Assembly: GCF_000013605.1 (NCBI RefSeq)
Contig: NC_007908.1
Location: forward strand, 496,001 to 560,000
Length of the DNA stretch: 64,000 bases
Source: Rhodoferax ferrireducens T118
GTDB taxonomy: Bacteria; Pseudomonadota; Gammaproteobacteria; Burkholderiales; Burkholderiaceae_C
Reading direction: 5' to 3'
The notes under the pieces are model-generated. The model was given only the letters and a program-made list of their open reading frames with translations, was not told the DNA's origin and did not search any database. A program made the translations under genes and the position numbers. Every line of letters begins with the position of its first letter. Within the stretch, counting starts at the first letter, position 1. Below are positions 27,871-36,342 of this stretch, one piece after another.

Positions 27871-29274
27871 ATGAGCAAACTGTCGTTACTGGATCTCGGG
27901 TTTTTTATTGCCGAGACGCAGGCCAGTCCCAAGCACGTGGCGGGCCTGCTGATTTGCAGGCGGCCGCCCAAATCGACGCTTGCCTTTGCCAAAAATCTGT
28001 ACCGCGAACTGCTGACGTTTACCGATGTCAAGGCACCGTTCAATCGCGTGATCAAGTTTTCATTGAAGGCCATGCCGCACTGGCAGTACAGCAAGGCGGT
28101 CGATCTGAAGCAGCACATTTTTTATCACAAGCTCGCCGGCGGCTGCAATGACCGGCAAGCGTTGTATGACTTTGTATCGAAGCTGCACCAGCCCATGCTG
28201 GATCGTTCGCGCCCCTTGTGGGAAGTGCACGTGATTGACGGTCTGGAGATCGACCGGAAAAAAGGCTACTTCGCGCTGTATCAAAAAATGCACCATGCGT
28301 GCGCCGACGGCGTCACGATGTCGCGCTGGACCTCGGAGAGCATGGCGCAGACGCCCGATGATCTCGAGCTGACGCCGGTGTGGACCAGAAAGCACGGCGG
28401 CCATGGCGATCGGCACAAACAAGCCATGCAGGACTTGATGCATTCCTTGTGGAAAGATGTCGGCGGCACCACGCTGCGTTTTTTAGGCATCGCCCGCCTG
28501 GCCACCATGCTGCTGCTGGAGAGTGTCAAGCTCACCAAGAACGCCATCGCCTTGCCCTTTGTCTCCACTGCCAAGACGCCTTTGACCGGGCAGGTGACGG
28601 CCGGCCGTCAGTTCACCACCGCCGGCGTTTCACTGGCGCGGGTCAACCAGGTTCGGGAACGGACCCGCTCCACCATCAATCATGTGGCGCTGACCTGTCT
28701 GGATGGCGCCTTGCGGCGTTACCTCAAGGATCAGGGGGTTGAGCTCCAGCGCCCGATCACGATTCAGATGCCGGTCAACCTGCGCAAAGAGGGCGAGAAG
28801 ACAGCGGGCAACAAGATTGGGATTATTCAGGTGGAACTGTCGGCGCCCACCGACGACCCCTATGTGCGGCTGCGCAACATCGGGTTTTCGCTGCGCAGTG
28901 TACGCACGATGATCGACAGCGTGGCGCCCGAGGCGATCGAGTCCTACACCATCATCACCGGGCTGGTGGCGCAGATTGCAGAATTGCTCCAGCTCAGCAA
29001 CACGCTGCCCCCCATGGGCAACACCCTGGTCTCCAACGTGCCGGGGCCCAAAGAGTATTTGTACATCAAAGGCGCCAAGATGGAAGAGATGCACCCCATC
29101 AGTACCCTGCCGCCCAGCAATCTGCTCAACATTACCCTGTTCAGCTACGCCGGGGAGCTTTTCTTTGGCCTGATCGCGACCGACGAGCTGCCCAATTTGC
29201 AGCGTTTGGGTGACTATGTGCAGGAGGCGTTTACCGAGCTGGAAAGCTCGGTCCGCGATGCCCGTGCGGCCTGA
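27871..29274 (+). CDS. Wax ester synthase/DGAT-like acyltransferase
   Basis: 467-residue member of the WS/DGAT (WES) superfamily. The catalytic HHxxxDG motif is MHHACADGVTM near residue 147, and the C-terminal domain has the conserved NVPGPKEYLYI and NITLFSYAGELFFGLIATDE. Characterised relatives transfer acyl groups from acyl-CoA to alcohols or diacylglycerol; many paralogues have unknown substrates. The N-terminus LSLLDLGFFIAETQASPKHVAG is typical. The ATG at 27871 is preferred over 27835 because GAGG lies five bases upstream and homology starts there. Confidence 0.82.
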   Translation: MSKLSLLDLGFFIAETQASPKHVAGLLICRRPPKSTLAFAKNLYRELLTFTDVKAPFNRVIKFSLKAMPHWQYSKAVDLKQHIFYHKLAGGCNDRQALYDFVSKLHQPMLDRSRPLWEVHVIDGLEIDRKKGYFALYQKMHHACADGVTMSRWTSESMAQTPDDLELTPVWTRKHGGHGDRHKQAMQDLMHSLWKDVGGTTLRFLGIARLATMLLLESVKLTKNAIALPFVSTAKTPLTGQVTAGRQFTTAGVSLARVNQVRERTRSTINHVALTCLDGALRRYLKDQGVELQRPITIQMPVNLRKEGEKTAGNKIGIIQVELSAPTDDPYVRLRNIGFSLRSVRTMIDSVAPEAIESYTIITGLVAQIAELLQLSNTLPPMGNTLVSNVPGPKEYLYIKGAKMEEMHPISTLPPSNLLNITLFSYAGELFFGLIATDELPNLQRLGDYVQEAFTELESSVRDARAA

Positions 29275-29313
29275 ACGCAGGGCACCTGTCGCGGCCTCGT
29301 AAAATCAATTTTT

Positions 29314-29328
29314 TTGCAATATTTGCAA
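29314..29328 (+). promoter_or_regulatory. TTGCAA inverted repeat upstream of ilvE
   Basis: TTGCAA-TAT-TTGCAA, an AT-rich symmetrical site 24 bases before the ilvE ATG. It could be an operator or part of the core promoter. No regulator can be assigned. Confidence 0.3.
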
Positions 29329-29351
29329 GTCCCATACCCGAGGAACTACTT

Positions 29352-30302
29352 ATGAGCCCTGTAACCCCTTCCATGTCCGACCGCGACGGCAAAATCTGGA
29401 TGGATGGCCAGATGGTCGACTGGCGCGACGCCAAGATCCATGTGCTGACGCATACCCTGCATTACGGCTGCGGCGTTTTTGAAGGTGTGCGCGCTTACAA
29501 CGCCGTCGGCGGCACCGCAATTTTCCGGCTCGAAGATCACACCGAACGCCTTTTCAACAGCGCCAAGATCCTGCGCATGAAGATCCCGTTCAGCATGGAC
29601 GAGGTGCTGGCGGCGCAAAAGGCGGTGGTGCGCGAGAACAAGCTGGAGGGCGGCTACATCCGTCCCTTGAGCTGGATTGGCGACGAGAAATTGGGTGTGA
29701 GCCCCAAAGGCAACACCATTCACCTGATGGTGGCGGCCTGGCCCTGGGGTGCGTATCTCGGCGAAGAAGGCATGAAACGTGGCATTCGGGTCAAGACCAG
29801 CAGTTTTACCCGCCACCACGTCAACATCACCATGACGCAGGCAAAGGCGGTGAGCAACTACAGCAACTCGATCCTGGCCAACCTGGAAGTCACCGACGAA
29901 GGTTACGACGAGGCCCTGCTGCTCGACTGCTCGGGCTTTGTGTCGGAAGGCCCGGGTGAAAATATTTTCGTCGTCAAAGACGGCGTGGTTTACACGCCGG
30001 ATCTGTCGTCCGGCGCACTCAACGGCATCACCCGCAACACCATCTTCCACATTGCCAAGGACCTGGGGCTGGAACTGATTCAAAAACGTATCACCCGTGA
30101 TGAGGTTTATATCTGTGATGAAGCCTTCTTTACCGGCACGGCGGCTGAAGTCACCCCGATTCGCGAACTTGACCGCATCGAACTGGGCAAGGGTGACTAT
30201 GTCGGCAGCCGCGGCCCGATCACCGAAAAAATCCAGAGCGCCTACTTTGACATCGTCAATGGCCGCAACCCGAAATATGCCCATTGGCTGAGTAAAGTCT
30301 GA
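29352..30302 (+). CDS. ilvE: Branched-chain amino acid aminotransferase
   Basis: 316-residue class IV (fold type IV) PLP aminotransferase that makes or degrades Leu, Ile and Val. Key segments: HTLHYGCGVFEGVRAY near residue 36, YIRPLSWIGDEKLGV, the PLP lysine in MTQAKAVSNYSNSILAN, LDCSGFVSEGPGENIF and the cofactor-phosphate loop FTGTAAEVTPIRELD. An AGGAAC ribosome site precedes the ATG. It is followed 12 bases later by a zinc-finger gene and then waaF, a plausible operon. Confidence 0.95.
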   Translation: MSPVTPSMSDRDGKIWMDGQMVDWRDAKIHVLTHTLHYGCGVFEGVRAYNAVGGTAIFRLEDHTERLFNSAKILRMKIPFSMDEVLAAQKAVVRENKLEGGYIRPLSWIGDEKLGVSPKGNTIHLMVAAWPWGAYLGEEGMKRGIRVKTSSFTRHHVNITMTQAKAVSNYSNSILANLEVTDEGYDEALLLDCSGFVSEGPGENIFVVKDGVVYTPDLSSGALNGITRNTIFHIAKDLGLELIQKRITRDEVYICDEAFFTGTAAEVTPIRELDRIELGKGDYVGSRGPITEKIQSAYFDIVNGRNPKYAHWLSKV

Positions 30303-30314
30303 AAGAAAAATACC

Positions 30315-30518
30315 GTGAACAAATCTACTGTCGAACTCCTGGCCGCAGACCTCAACCACCAAGGTGGCGTGTTCTGCCCCAACCCCAAGGCCGATATGAA
30401 ACTCTGGGACAGCCACCCCAAGGTCTATCTGGACGTGGCCCATAGCGGGGAGGCCAAGTGCCCTTACTGCGGCACGGTTTACAAACTCAAGGCGGGTGAG
30501 CACTTCGCCGGGCACTAA
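30315..30518 (+). CDS. Small zinc-finger protein (CHCC type)
   Basis: 67-residue protein with a CHCC zinc-ribbon pattern: GVFCPNP, then SHPKVYLDV and KCPYCGTVY. It resembles the domain shared with the mitochondrial complex I subunit NDUFS6 and is common as a small stand-alone gene beside ilvE and waaF in Burkholderiales. Function in bacteria is not established. GTG start at 30315; the 3' end overlaps waaF by 23 bases. Confidence 0.85.
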   Translation: MNKSTVELLAADLNHQGGVFCPNPKADMKLWDSHPKVYLDVAHSGEAKCPYCGTVYKLKAGEHFAGH

Positions 30519-31542
30519 AGAATCGGGGTCTCTCCCCCATTCTTTTCGTTCTTTGATCATCGCGCCCCAGTGGATCGGGGATGCGGTGATGACCGAGCCG
30601 CTGATGCGCCGCCTGCAGGCGCGCGGCGAGCGCCTCACGGTCGGTGCGCTGCCGTGGGTGGCGCCCGTGTACCGGCTCATGCCACAGGTGGCGGAGGTGA
30701 TTGAATTGCCCTTCGCCCACGGTGGCCTGCAGCTCAAGGCCCGGCGCAGCTTGGCCCGGCAACTAAGCGGCCGGTTTGACGTGGCTTATGTTTGCCCCAA
30801 CTCCCTGAAAAGCGCCTTGTTGCCGTTGCTGGCGGGTATTCCGAAGCGGGTAGGGTACCTGGGCGAGGCACGGGTGGGCTTGCTGACGCACCGTTTGAAA
30901 AACCCGCCCAAGGCCCAGCGCCCGCCCATGGTCGCGTTTTACTCGGCGCTCAGTGGTGCGGCTGACTCAGGCAATGACCGGCCGCAACTGCAGCTGAATC
31001 CGGTTGAGGTTGACATCGCCCTGGCGGCGCTGGGGTTGCAGCGCGGTGCTTATGACGTGTTTGCCCCTGGGGCTGAATACGGCCCGGCCAAGCGCTGGCC
31101 GACCCGTCATTTTGCCGAGTTGGCCCGTCGTCTTGAGTTGCCGGTTGTGTTACTGGGTTCCGCCAAGGAACGTGACTTGTGTCGTGAGATTGCCGACCTG
31201 GTCAACGCCGACCAGCCGGGCAAATGCCGCAATCTTGCCGGCGAAACTTCGCTCGCCCAGGCATTCAGTGTCATCGGCGCTGCAAAATGCCTGGTCAGCA
31301 ACGATTCCGGCCTGATGCATGTGGGAGCCGCCTTGGGTGTGCGTCAGGTGGCCCTGTTCGGCTCCAGCAGCCCGCTGCACACGCCGCCCCTCAATGATAG
31401 GGCGGCCGTGCTGTGGCTCAAGAACGATGCAAGTTACCAGCCGCCGCTTGATTGCGCGCCCTGTTTTGAGCGCGAATGTCCGCTTGGGCACACACGCTGC
31501 CTGGTGGATATCACGGCTGACCGTGTGTTACTAAATATGTAG
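30496..31542 (+). CDS. waaF: Lipopolysaccharide heptosyltransferase II
   Basis: 348-residue glycosyltransferase family 9 enzyme adding the second heptose to the LPS inner core at the cytoplasmic face. Marks: IIAPQWIGDAVMTEPLMRRL at the start, PGAEYGPAKRWP (nucleotide-sugar binding), GAAKCLVSNDSGLMHVGAALG and the C-terminal LFGSSSPLHTPP. GTG start at 30496, coupled by overlap to the zinc-finger gene. The TAG stop is supplied by the dispersed repeat copy that begins at about 31528, so the last four or five residues (VLLNM) are repeat-encoded. Confidence 0.9.
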   Translation: MSTSPGTKESGSLPHSFRSLIIAPQWIGDAVMTEPLMRRLQARGERLTVGALPWVAPVYRLMPQVAEVIELPFAHGGLQLKARRSLARQLSGRFDVAYVCPNSLKSALLPLLAGIPKRVGYLGEARVGLLTHRLKNPPKAQRPPMVAFYSALSGAADSGNDRPQLQLNPVEVDIALAALGLQRGAYDVFAPGAEYGPAKRWPTRHFAELARRLELPVVLLGSAKERDLCREIADLVNADQPGKCRNLAGETSLAQAFSVIGAAKCLVSNDSGLMHVGAALGVRQVALFGSSSPLHTPPLNDRAAVLWLKNDASYQPPLDCAPCFERECPLGHTRCLVDITADRVLLNM

Positions 31543-31588
31543 CTATACAAGCAATGACAACGGGGGCTAGAGGCTTGTTTTATACAAA
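31528..31588 (+). repeat. Dispersed repeat copy 6, overlapping the waaF stop codon
   Basis: TTACTAAATATGTAGCTATACAAGCAATGACAACGGGGGCTAGAGGC with the tail TTGTTTTATAC. The waaF reading frame runs into it and stops at the TAG in ATGTAGCTA, so the insertion (or its presence) defines the C-terminus of WaaF. Orientation is sense relative to waaF. Confidence 0.85.
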
Positions 31589-31609
31589 AAAAACCACCCG
31601 AAGGTGGTT
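31585..31609 (-). terminator. Distal terminator of the minus-strand unit
   Basis: On the minus strand, AACCACC-TTCG-GGTGGTT followed by eight T. It has a perfect seven-base-pair stem and a stable UUCG loop: a classical Rho-independent terminator. It is the second of two in tandem and ends the kinase/regulator/glycogen strand. Confidence 0.85.
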
Positions 31610-31730
31610 GTAAAAAAGTCCCCGAAGGAACCTCGTTGGATTCTTTGCAGGTCTGAGCGCCCGTCTATGACTGACTGGACTCCAACGCTTGAGCACTGTG
31701 ACAGCAGTTGGGGACACTTTACCGAGCATT
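31610..31730 (-). ncRNA. Candidate small RNA between the sensor kinase and waaF
   Basis: About 110 bases with long-range complementarity end in the tandem terminators. GTCCCC (31710-31715 on the minus strand) can pair with GGGGAC (31618-31623), and CGTTGGA/TCCAACG (31681-31687 with 31634-31640) forms a second closing stem. No open frame of note is present. It could be an independent small RNA or a processed 3' UTR of the kinase message. No known RNA family is recognised and no convincing promoter is seen (only TGGCAC-N17-TAAAGT), so this is a candidate only. Confidence 0.3.
31612..31632 (-). terminator. Proximal terminator of the minus-strand unit
   Basis: On the minus strand, GTTCC-TTCG-GGGAC followed by six T (one U-G pair in the stem). 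It lies 3 bases before the distal terminator. The pair is about 170-200 bases beyond the kinase stop, which is far for a simple 3' end. Confidence 0.7.
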
Positions 31731-31804
31731 CGTGTAATGTGCCATCCCCCATTTGGGGGATATGGCGCGGTTTTTGGGTAGAAAAATGTCGCTTTTTGCG
31801 ACTT

Positions 31805-33088
31805 TTATACTTTGTCGACCGGCGAAAGCGGCAGCCGGACGACAAAGCAGGCGCCGCCATCGGGGCGATTCTCGCAAGACACCGTGCCACCATGGCGCAG
31901 GGCGATCGATTTCACCAGGGCCAGCCCCAGGCCGACGCCGCCATCGCGCTCGGTGGCGCCTGGCAAGCGGTAAAAGGGCTCAAATATCCGCTCTCGCAGC
32001 TCGGGTGGAACGCCTGGGCCGCGGTCACAGACACTGATGACGGCCTGCCTGTCGGTCTTGCGCAGTGTCACCGTGATCTCGCCCGCCGCATGGCGCCTGG
32101 CGTTCTCCAGCAGGTTGCGCATCGCGCGGCGCAGCAACTTGGTGACACCTTGCACCGGCAAGTCGGACGGTCCTGCCGGCTCGGTCGGTGTGGCTGATGA
32201 GTCGCTGGCCAGTTGCACATCGAGCTCTGCGTTGACCCGAGCGCACTCCTCCGCTGCCAGACCAATCAGGTCAACCGACTCGATCGTGCCCATGTCGGCT
32301 TCGCGGGCATCCAGGCGGCTGGCCAGCAAAATCTCCTCAATCAACTGGTCTAACTCGCTGATGTTGCGGGAGATCTCGTTCTTGAACGCCGGTGACGCTG
32401 ACGAACCCATCAACTCCAGCCCCATGCGAATGCGGGTCAGAGGCGAGCGCAGCTCATGCGAGGCGTTGGCCAGCAATGATTTCTGCGATGCCAGCAGCGA
32501 TTCATGCGACTTCACCAGGGTCTCGATGCGCTCGGCCGCATGGTTGAAGCGCGCCGCCAGAAAGGTCACCTCGTCGGCGCCGGCCTCCGGCACCCGGATC
32601 GAAAGGTCGCCTTCGCCCCACTTCTCCACCCCGTTTTGCAGCAATTCCAGACGGCGCGTGAGCTTGCGAATGATCGGATAGGTGGCCAGCGCCACCGCGA
32701 TGCCGACCAGGGACAGGGTCCAGAAAAAACCGAAGGGCGGGCGACTCCAGGGTGACTGTGGCGGGCGCGGGAATTGCAGATGCACCATTTGCCCATCGTT
32801 CATCACCACCACGAACTCCGGGTCGTTGCCATACTGGCTGTAGGGGCCGAGCCAGCGATCCTGCGCATCTGGCGCCCGGTCGCTGTTCTCCCCAAAACCG
32901 ACGTCCGGTGGCCGGCGCATGCGGGAGTGCCCATTGCCAATGATTCTCCCGACATGGTCACGGATGACCACGTTGCGCAGGGGTGGCTCGGCCGTGAGCC
33001 GCCAGGCCCAACCGACCAGCAAGGTCAGAACCGCCACCGCCAGCACCACGGCCAGCCAGATCCGCACATACAGTTTCTTGAAGAACAT
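31805..33088 (-). CDS. Sensor histidine kinase (CpxA/RstB-like)
   Basis: 427 residues: TM1 at about 9-29, a periplasmic domain of about 90 residues rich in Pro/Asp/Arg (MRRPPDVGFGENSDRAPDAQ), TM2 at about 121-140 (FFWTLSLVGIAVALATYPII), HAMP, phosphoacceptor His211 in LLANASHELRSPLTRI and an ATPase domain (NLLENARRHA, DRGPGVP, GGVGLGLALVK). It follows the regulator by two bases. A short hairpin GTCGC-AAAAA-GCGAC with ATTTTT follows the stop directly and may be a weak terminator. The signal is unknown; CpxA-like kinases sense envelope stress. Confidence 0.9.
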   Translation of the reverse strand: MFFKKLYVRIWLAVVLAVAVLTLLVGWAWRLTAEPPLRNVVIRDHVGRIIGNGHSRMRRPPDVGFGENSDRAPDAQDRWLGPYSQYGNDPEFVVVMNDGQMVHLQFPRPPQSPWSRPPFGFFWTLSLVGIAVALATYPIIRKLTRRLELLQNGVEKWGEGDLSIRVPEAGADEVTFLAARFNHAAERIETLVKSHESLLASQKSLLANASHELRSPLTRIRMGLELMGSSASPAFKNEISRNISELDQLIEEILLASRLDAREADMGTIESVDLIGLAAEECARVNAELDVQLASDSSATPTEPAGPSDLPVQGVTKLLRRAMRNLLENARRHAAGEITVTLRKTDRQAVISVCDRGPGVPPELRERIFEPFYRLPGATERDGGVGLGLALVKSIALRHGGTVSCENRPDGGACFVVRLPLSPVDKV

Positions 33089-33090
33089 GC

Positions 33091-33795
33091 TCAGTCTTGC
33101 TGGCGGGCGAATACATAGCCGACGCCGCGCACCGTGAGGATGCGCTTGGGATCCTTGGCATCGAGTTCAATGGCTGCGCGGATGCGTCCCATGTGCACGT
33201 CGATCGAGCGGTCAAAGGCGTCGAGTTCACGTCCGCGCACGGCTTCCATGATCTGGTCACGCGTGAGCACCCGCCCGGCGCGCTCGGCCAGCGCCACCAG
33301 CAGATCAAACTGGTAAGAGGTCAAGTCGCAGAGTTGGCCCGCCACACTGACGGAGCGGGCGTCGCGGTCGATTTCCAGTGTGCCAAAACGCAGCTGTGTT
33401 TGAACGGGGTGCGCGCCCTCCACATGGCGGCGTAACACAGCGCGAATGCGGGCCAGCAGCTCGCGTGGCTCAAACGGCTTGGGCAGGTAGTCATCGGCGC
33501 CGATCTCCAGCCCGATGATGCGGTCCATCGGGTCGCCCTTGGCGGTCAACATCAGCACCGGTATTTGCGCCAGGGCGCCGGGCAGTGAGCGGATGCGCCG
33601 ACACACCTCCAGCCCGTCCATGTCAGGCAGCATCAGATCCAGGATGACCAGGTCAGGTGGGTCGGACTGCAGGTCGGTCAGCCCGGTTTGGCCGTCGCCG
33701 GCATGGCCCACCACAAACCCTGATTGCGCCAGGTACTCACTCACCATCTGGGCCAGGCGCGTGTCATCTTCGATCATCAATAGGTGTTGAGTCAT
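33091..33795 (-). CDS. OmpR-family response regulator (CpxR/RstA-like)
   Basis: 234 residues: a receiver with EDD near residues 9-11, Asp53 in VILDLMLPDMDG, LTAKGD and LPKPFEPREL, and a winged-helix domain (LTSYQFDLLVALA; RSIDVHMGRIRAAIE; ILTVRGVGYVF). It is transcribed just before its kinase. Only 68 bases separate it from the glgP stop, so it could be read through from the glycogen operon or have its own promoter there. Confidence 0.92.
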   Translation of the reverse strand: MTQHLLMIEDDTRLAQMVSEYLAQSGFVVGHAGDGQTGLTDLQSDPPDLVILDLMLPDMDGLEVCRRIRSLPGALAQIPVLMLTAKGDPMDRIIGLEIGADDYLPKPFEPRELLARIRAVLRRHVEGAHPVQTQLRFGTLEIDRDARSVSVAGQLCDLTSYQFDLLVALAERAGRVLTRDQIMEAVRGRELDAFDRSIDVHMGRIRAAIELDAKDPKRILTVRGVGYVFARQQD

Positions 33796-33863
33796 GGAAA
33801 TAGTCTAGGGCCGGGCAGATAAAAGCGCATGGGGCGACTGTAAAGTTTCGGTAAATGGAGCTG

Positions 33864-36311
33864 TCACCGCAGGGGCGCCACGCCCCAGATATCGGTGGCA
33901 TATTCGCGAATCGTGCGGTCGGAAGAAAAAGGTCCCATGCCGGCAACATTCAGAATCGCGCTGCGCGTCCATGCGCCGGGGCGCCGATAGAGATCGTCCA
34001 CCTTGTCCTGGCAGGCACAATAGTCGCCGTAATCGGCCAACAACTGGTAGTAGTCAGACTCCAGCAGCACATTGACCACATCGCGGTAGCGACCGGGCTC
34101 CTCGGGCGAAAACCCACCTTGAGCCAGGCGGTCAATGGCAAACTTCAGATCAAAATTGCCCTCGTAGTAGCTGCGCGGCAGATAGCCGTAACCCCGCAGC
34201 TCAGCCACTTTTTCGGCGCGGTTGCCAAACACGAAAATATTGTCCGGGCCTACCTTCTCGGCAATTTCAATGTTGGCACCATCCCAGGTGCCAATCGTGA
34301 GAGCGCCATTGAGGGCGAATTTCATGTTGCCGGTGCCTGAAGCTTCGGTGCCGGCGGTTGAAATCTGCTCCGACAAATTGGCCGCTGGAATGATGATTTC
34401 TGCCAGCGACACCCGGTAATTGGGGATGAACACAACGCGCAGCAGCGAACCGATCAGGGGGTCGTTGTTGATCACGCGCGCCACGTCGTTGATCAGCCGG
34501 ATGACGAGTTTGGCCATGTAGTAGGCGGAGGCGGCCTTGCCGGCAAAGATCACGGTGCGTGGCACCCAGTTGGCATGCGGTTGGGCCAGTATGCGGTGGT
34601 AGCGCGTGATGACATGCAGCACATTGAGCAGTTGGCGCTTGTATTCGTGCATGCGCTTGACCTGGACGTCGAACAGACTGTGCGGATCCACGATGACGCC
34701 CGGGCAGCGCGCCATCAGGTCCGTCAGACGGCGCTTGTTTTGCTGCTTGGCCAGCCGGAAGGCATTTTGAAACTCCGGCTCGTCGGCCAGATCGCGCAAC
34801 TGGGCCAACTGATCCAGATCTTGCCGCCAGTCGGGGCCGATGCGGCTGTCGATCAAGGTCGATAGCGAAGGGTTGGCCAGCGACAGCCAGCGGCGCGGGG
34901 TAATGCCGTTGGTTTTATTGCAGAAGCGCTCCGGATACATCCGCACAAAATCGGAAAAGATCGTGTCCACCATCAATTGACTGTGCAGGGCCGAGACACC
35001 ATTGACCTTGTGACTGGACAACACCGACAGATGGGCCATGCGCACCCGGCGCACGCCGCGCTCTTCGATCAGTGAAATACGCCGCAACAAGGCATGGTCA
35101 TCCGGGAATCGGGTATGAACTTCAGCCAGAAAACGGGCATTGATGTCGAAGATCAGACCCATGTGCCGGGGCAACACGCGGCCCAGCAGTTCCACCGGCC
35201 AGGTCTCCAGGGCCTCTTCCATCAGGGTGTGATTGGTGTACGAGAAGATGCGCGTGCACAGGCCCCAGGCGGCTTCCCAGTCAAGTTGGTGCTCGTCCAT
35301 CAGGAGTCGCATCAACTCGGGCACCGCCAGCGCCGGATGGGTGTCGTTGAGGTGAATAGCCACCTTGTCGGCAAGTTGTTCAAAGCCGCTGTGGTTTTTG
35401 AGGTGACGCCGCAAAATATCCTGCAGCGAGGCACTGACAAAAAAGTACTCCTGGCGCAGGCGCAATTCATGCCCGTGCTCGGTGCGATCATCCGGGTAGA
35501 GTACCCGCGAGACGTTTTCTGATTGGTTTTTGGCCTCCACTGCCTGGATGTAATCGCCCCGGTTAAAGGCGTCCAGGTTGACGCCGCCGCTGGCACGTGC
35601 CGACCAGAGCCGCATGGTGACCACGCTGCGCATCTGATGGCCAGGCACGCCGCTGTCGTAGGCGGTGGCAATCACATCTTCGGTATCGAGCCAGAGCGAT
35701 TGGCCGTTCTGCGGTACCAGGCGTCCGCCATAACGGATGGTGTAGCTGAGTTCGGGGCGCATGAACTCCCACGGATAGCCGTTGACCAGCCAGTAGTCGG
35801 GCTCTTCCACTTGCTGTCCATGTTCGATACGCTGGGCAAACATGCCGAATTCGTAGCGGATGCCATAACCCATGCCGGGCAGGCCCAAGGTGGCCATCGA
35901 GTCCAGAAAGCAGGCTGCCAGGCGACCCAGACCGCCGTTGCCCAGGCCGGCATCGGGCTCCAGGTCAATCAGGGCATCAAAGTCGGCACCCAGCAGGGCG
36001 CAGGCCTGTTTGACGGGTTCATAAATGTCAGTCGCCAACATCGCATTGGTCAGTGCCCGTCCGGTGAGAAATTCCAGCGACAGGTAATACACGCGCTTGG
36101 CATCCTGGTCTTCGGCCTGGGTCAACGACTCGCGCCAGCCGTCCATGATGCGGTCGCGCACGGCATGAAACACGGCAAACAGCCAGTCGCGCTGGGTGGC
36201 GGAGTGCAGGTCTTTGCCGACCTGGTAAACCAGCCTGTTCGAGATTGACCGGCGCAGCGCTTCGACGCTGTTGGTGGGTTTGTCAAATTGAAAAATAGCG
36301 GTGGCGGGCAT
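33864..36311 (-). CDS. glgP: Glycogen phosphorylase
   Basis: 815-residue GT35 enzyme releasing glucose 1-phosphate from glycogen or maltodextrin. Conserved regions: LSLEFLTGRALTNAM, AGLGNGGLGRLAACFLDS, GIRYEFGMF, WLVNGYPWE, the PLP-lysine region EASGTGNMKFALNGA and IGTWDGANIEI. The family normally has TLDGANVEI, so the Trp for Leu is a small oddity. The ATG at 36311 has CCGGAG eight bases upstream and begins MPATAIFQFDKPTNS; the frame stays open further upstream. It is the last glycogen gene of the minus-strand group and is followed by a two-component pair. Confidence 0.95.
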   Translation of the reverse strand: MPATAIFQFDKPTNSVEALRRSISNRLVYQVGKDLHSATQRDWLFAVFHAVRDRIMDGWRESLTQAEDQDAKRVYYLSLEFLTGRALTNAMLATDIYEPVKQACALLGADFDALIDLEPDAGLGNGGLGRLAACFLDSMATLGLPGMGYGIRYEFGMFAQRIEHGQQVEEPDYWLVNGYPWEFMRPELSYTIRYGGRLVPQNGQSLWLDTEDVIATAYDSGVPGHQMRSVVTMRLWSARASGGVNLDAFNRGDYIQAVEAKNQSENVSRVLYPDDRTEHGHELRLRQEYFFVSASLQDILRRHLKNHSGFEQLADKVAIHLNDTHPALAVPELMRLLMDEHQLDWEAAWGLCTRIFSYTNHTLMEEALETWPVELLGRVLPRHMGLIFDINARFLAEVHTRFPDDHALLRRISLIEERGVRRVRMAHLSVLSSHKVNGVSALHSQLMVDTIFSDFVRMYPERFCNKTNGITPRRWLSLANPSLSTLIDSRIGPDWRQDLDQLAQLRDLADEPEFQNAFRLAKQQNKRRLTDLMARCPGVIVDPHSLFDVQVKRMHEYKRQLLNVLHVITRYHRILAQPHANWVPRTVIFAGKAASAYYMAKLVIRLINDVARVINNDPLIGSLLRVVFIPNYRVSLAEIIIPAANLSEQISTAGTEASGTGNMKFALNGALTIGTWDGANIEIAEKVGPDNIFVFGNRAEKVAELRGYGYLPRSYYEGNFDLKFAIDRLAQGGFSPEEPGRYRDVVNVLLESDYYQLLADYGDYCACQDKVDDLYRRPGAWTRSAILNVAGMGPFSSDRTIREYATDIWGVAPLR

Positions 36312-36342
36312 GGTCAATGGCTCCGGAAAATACACAGATGAA

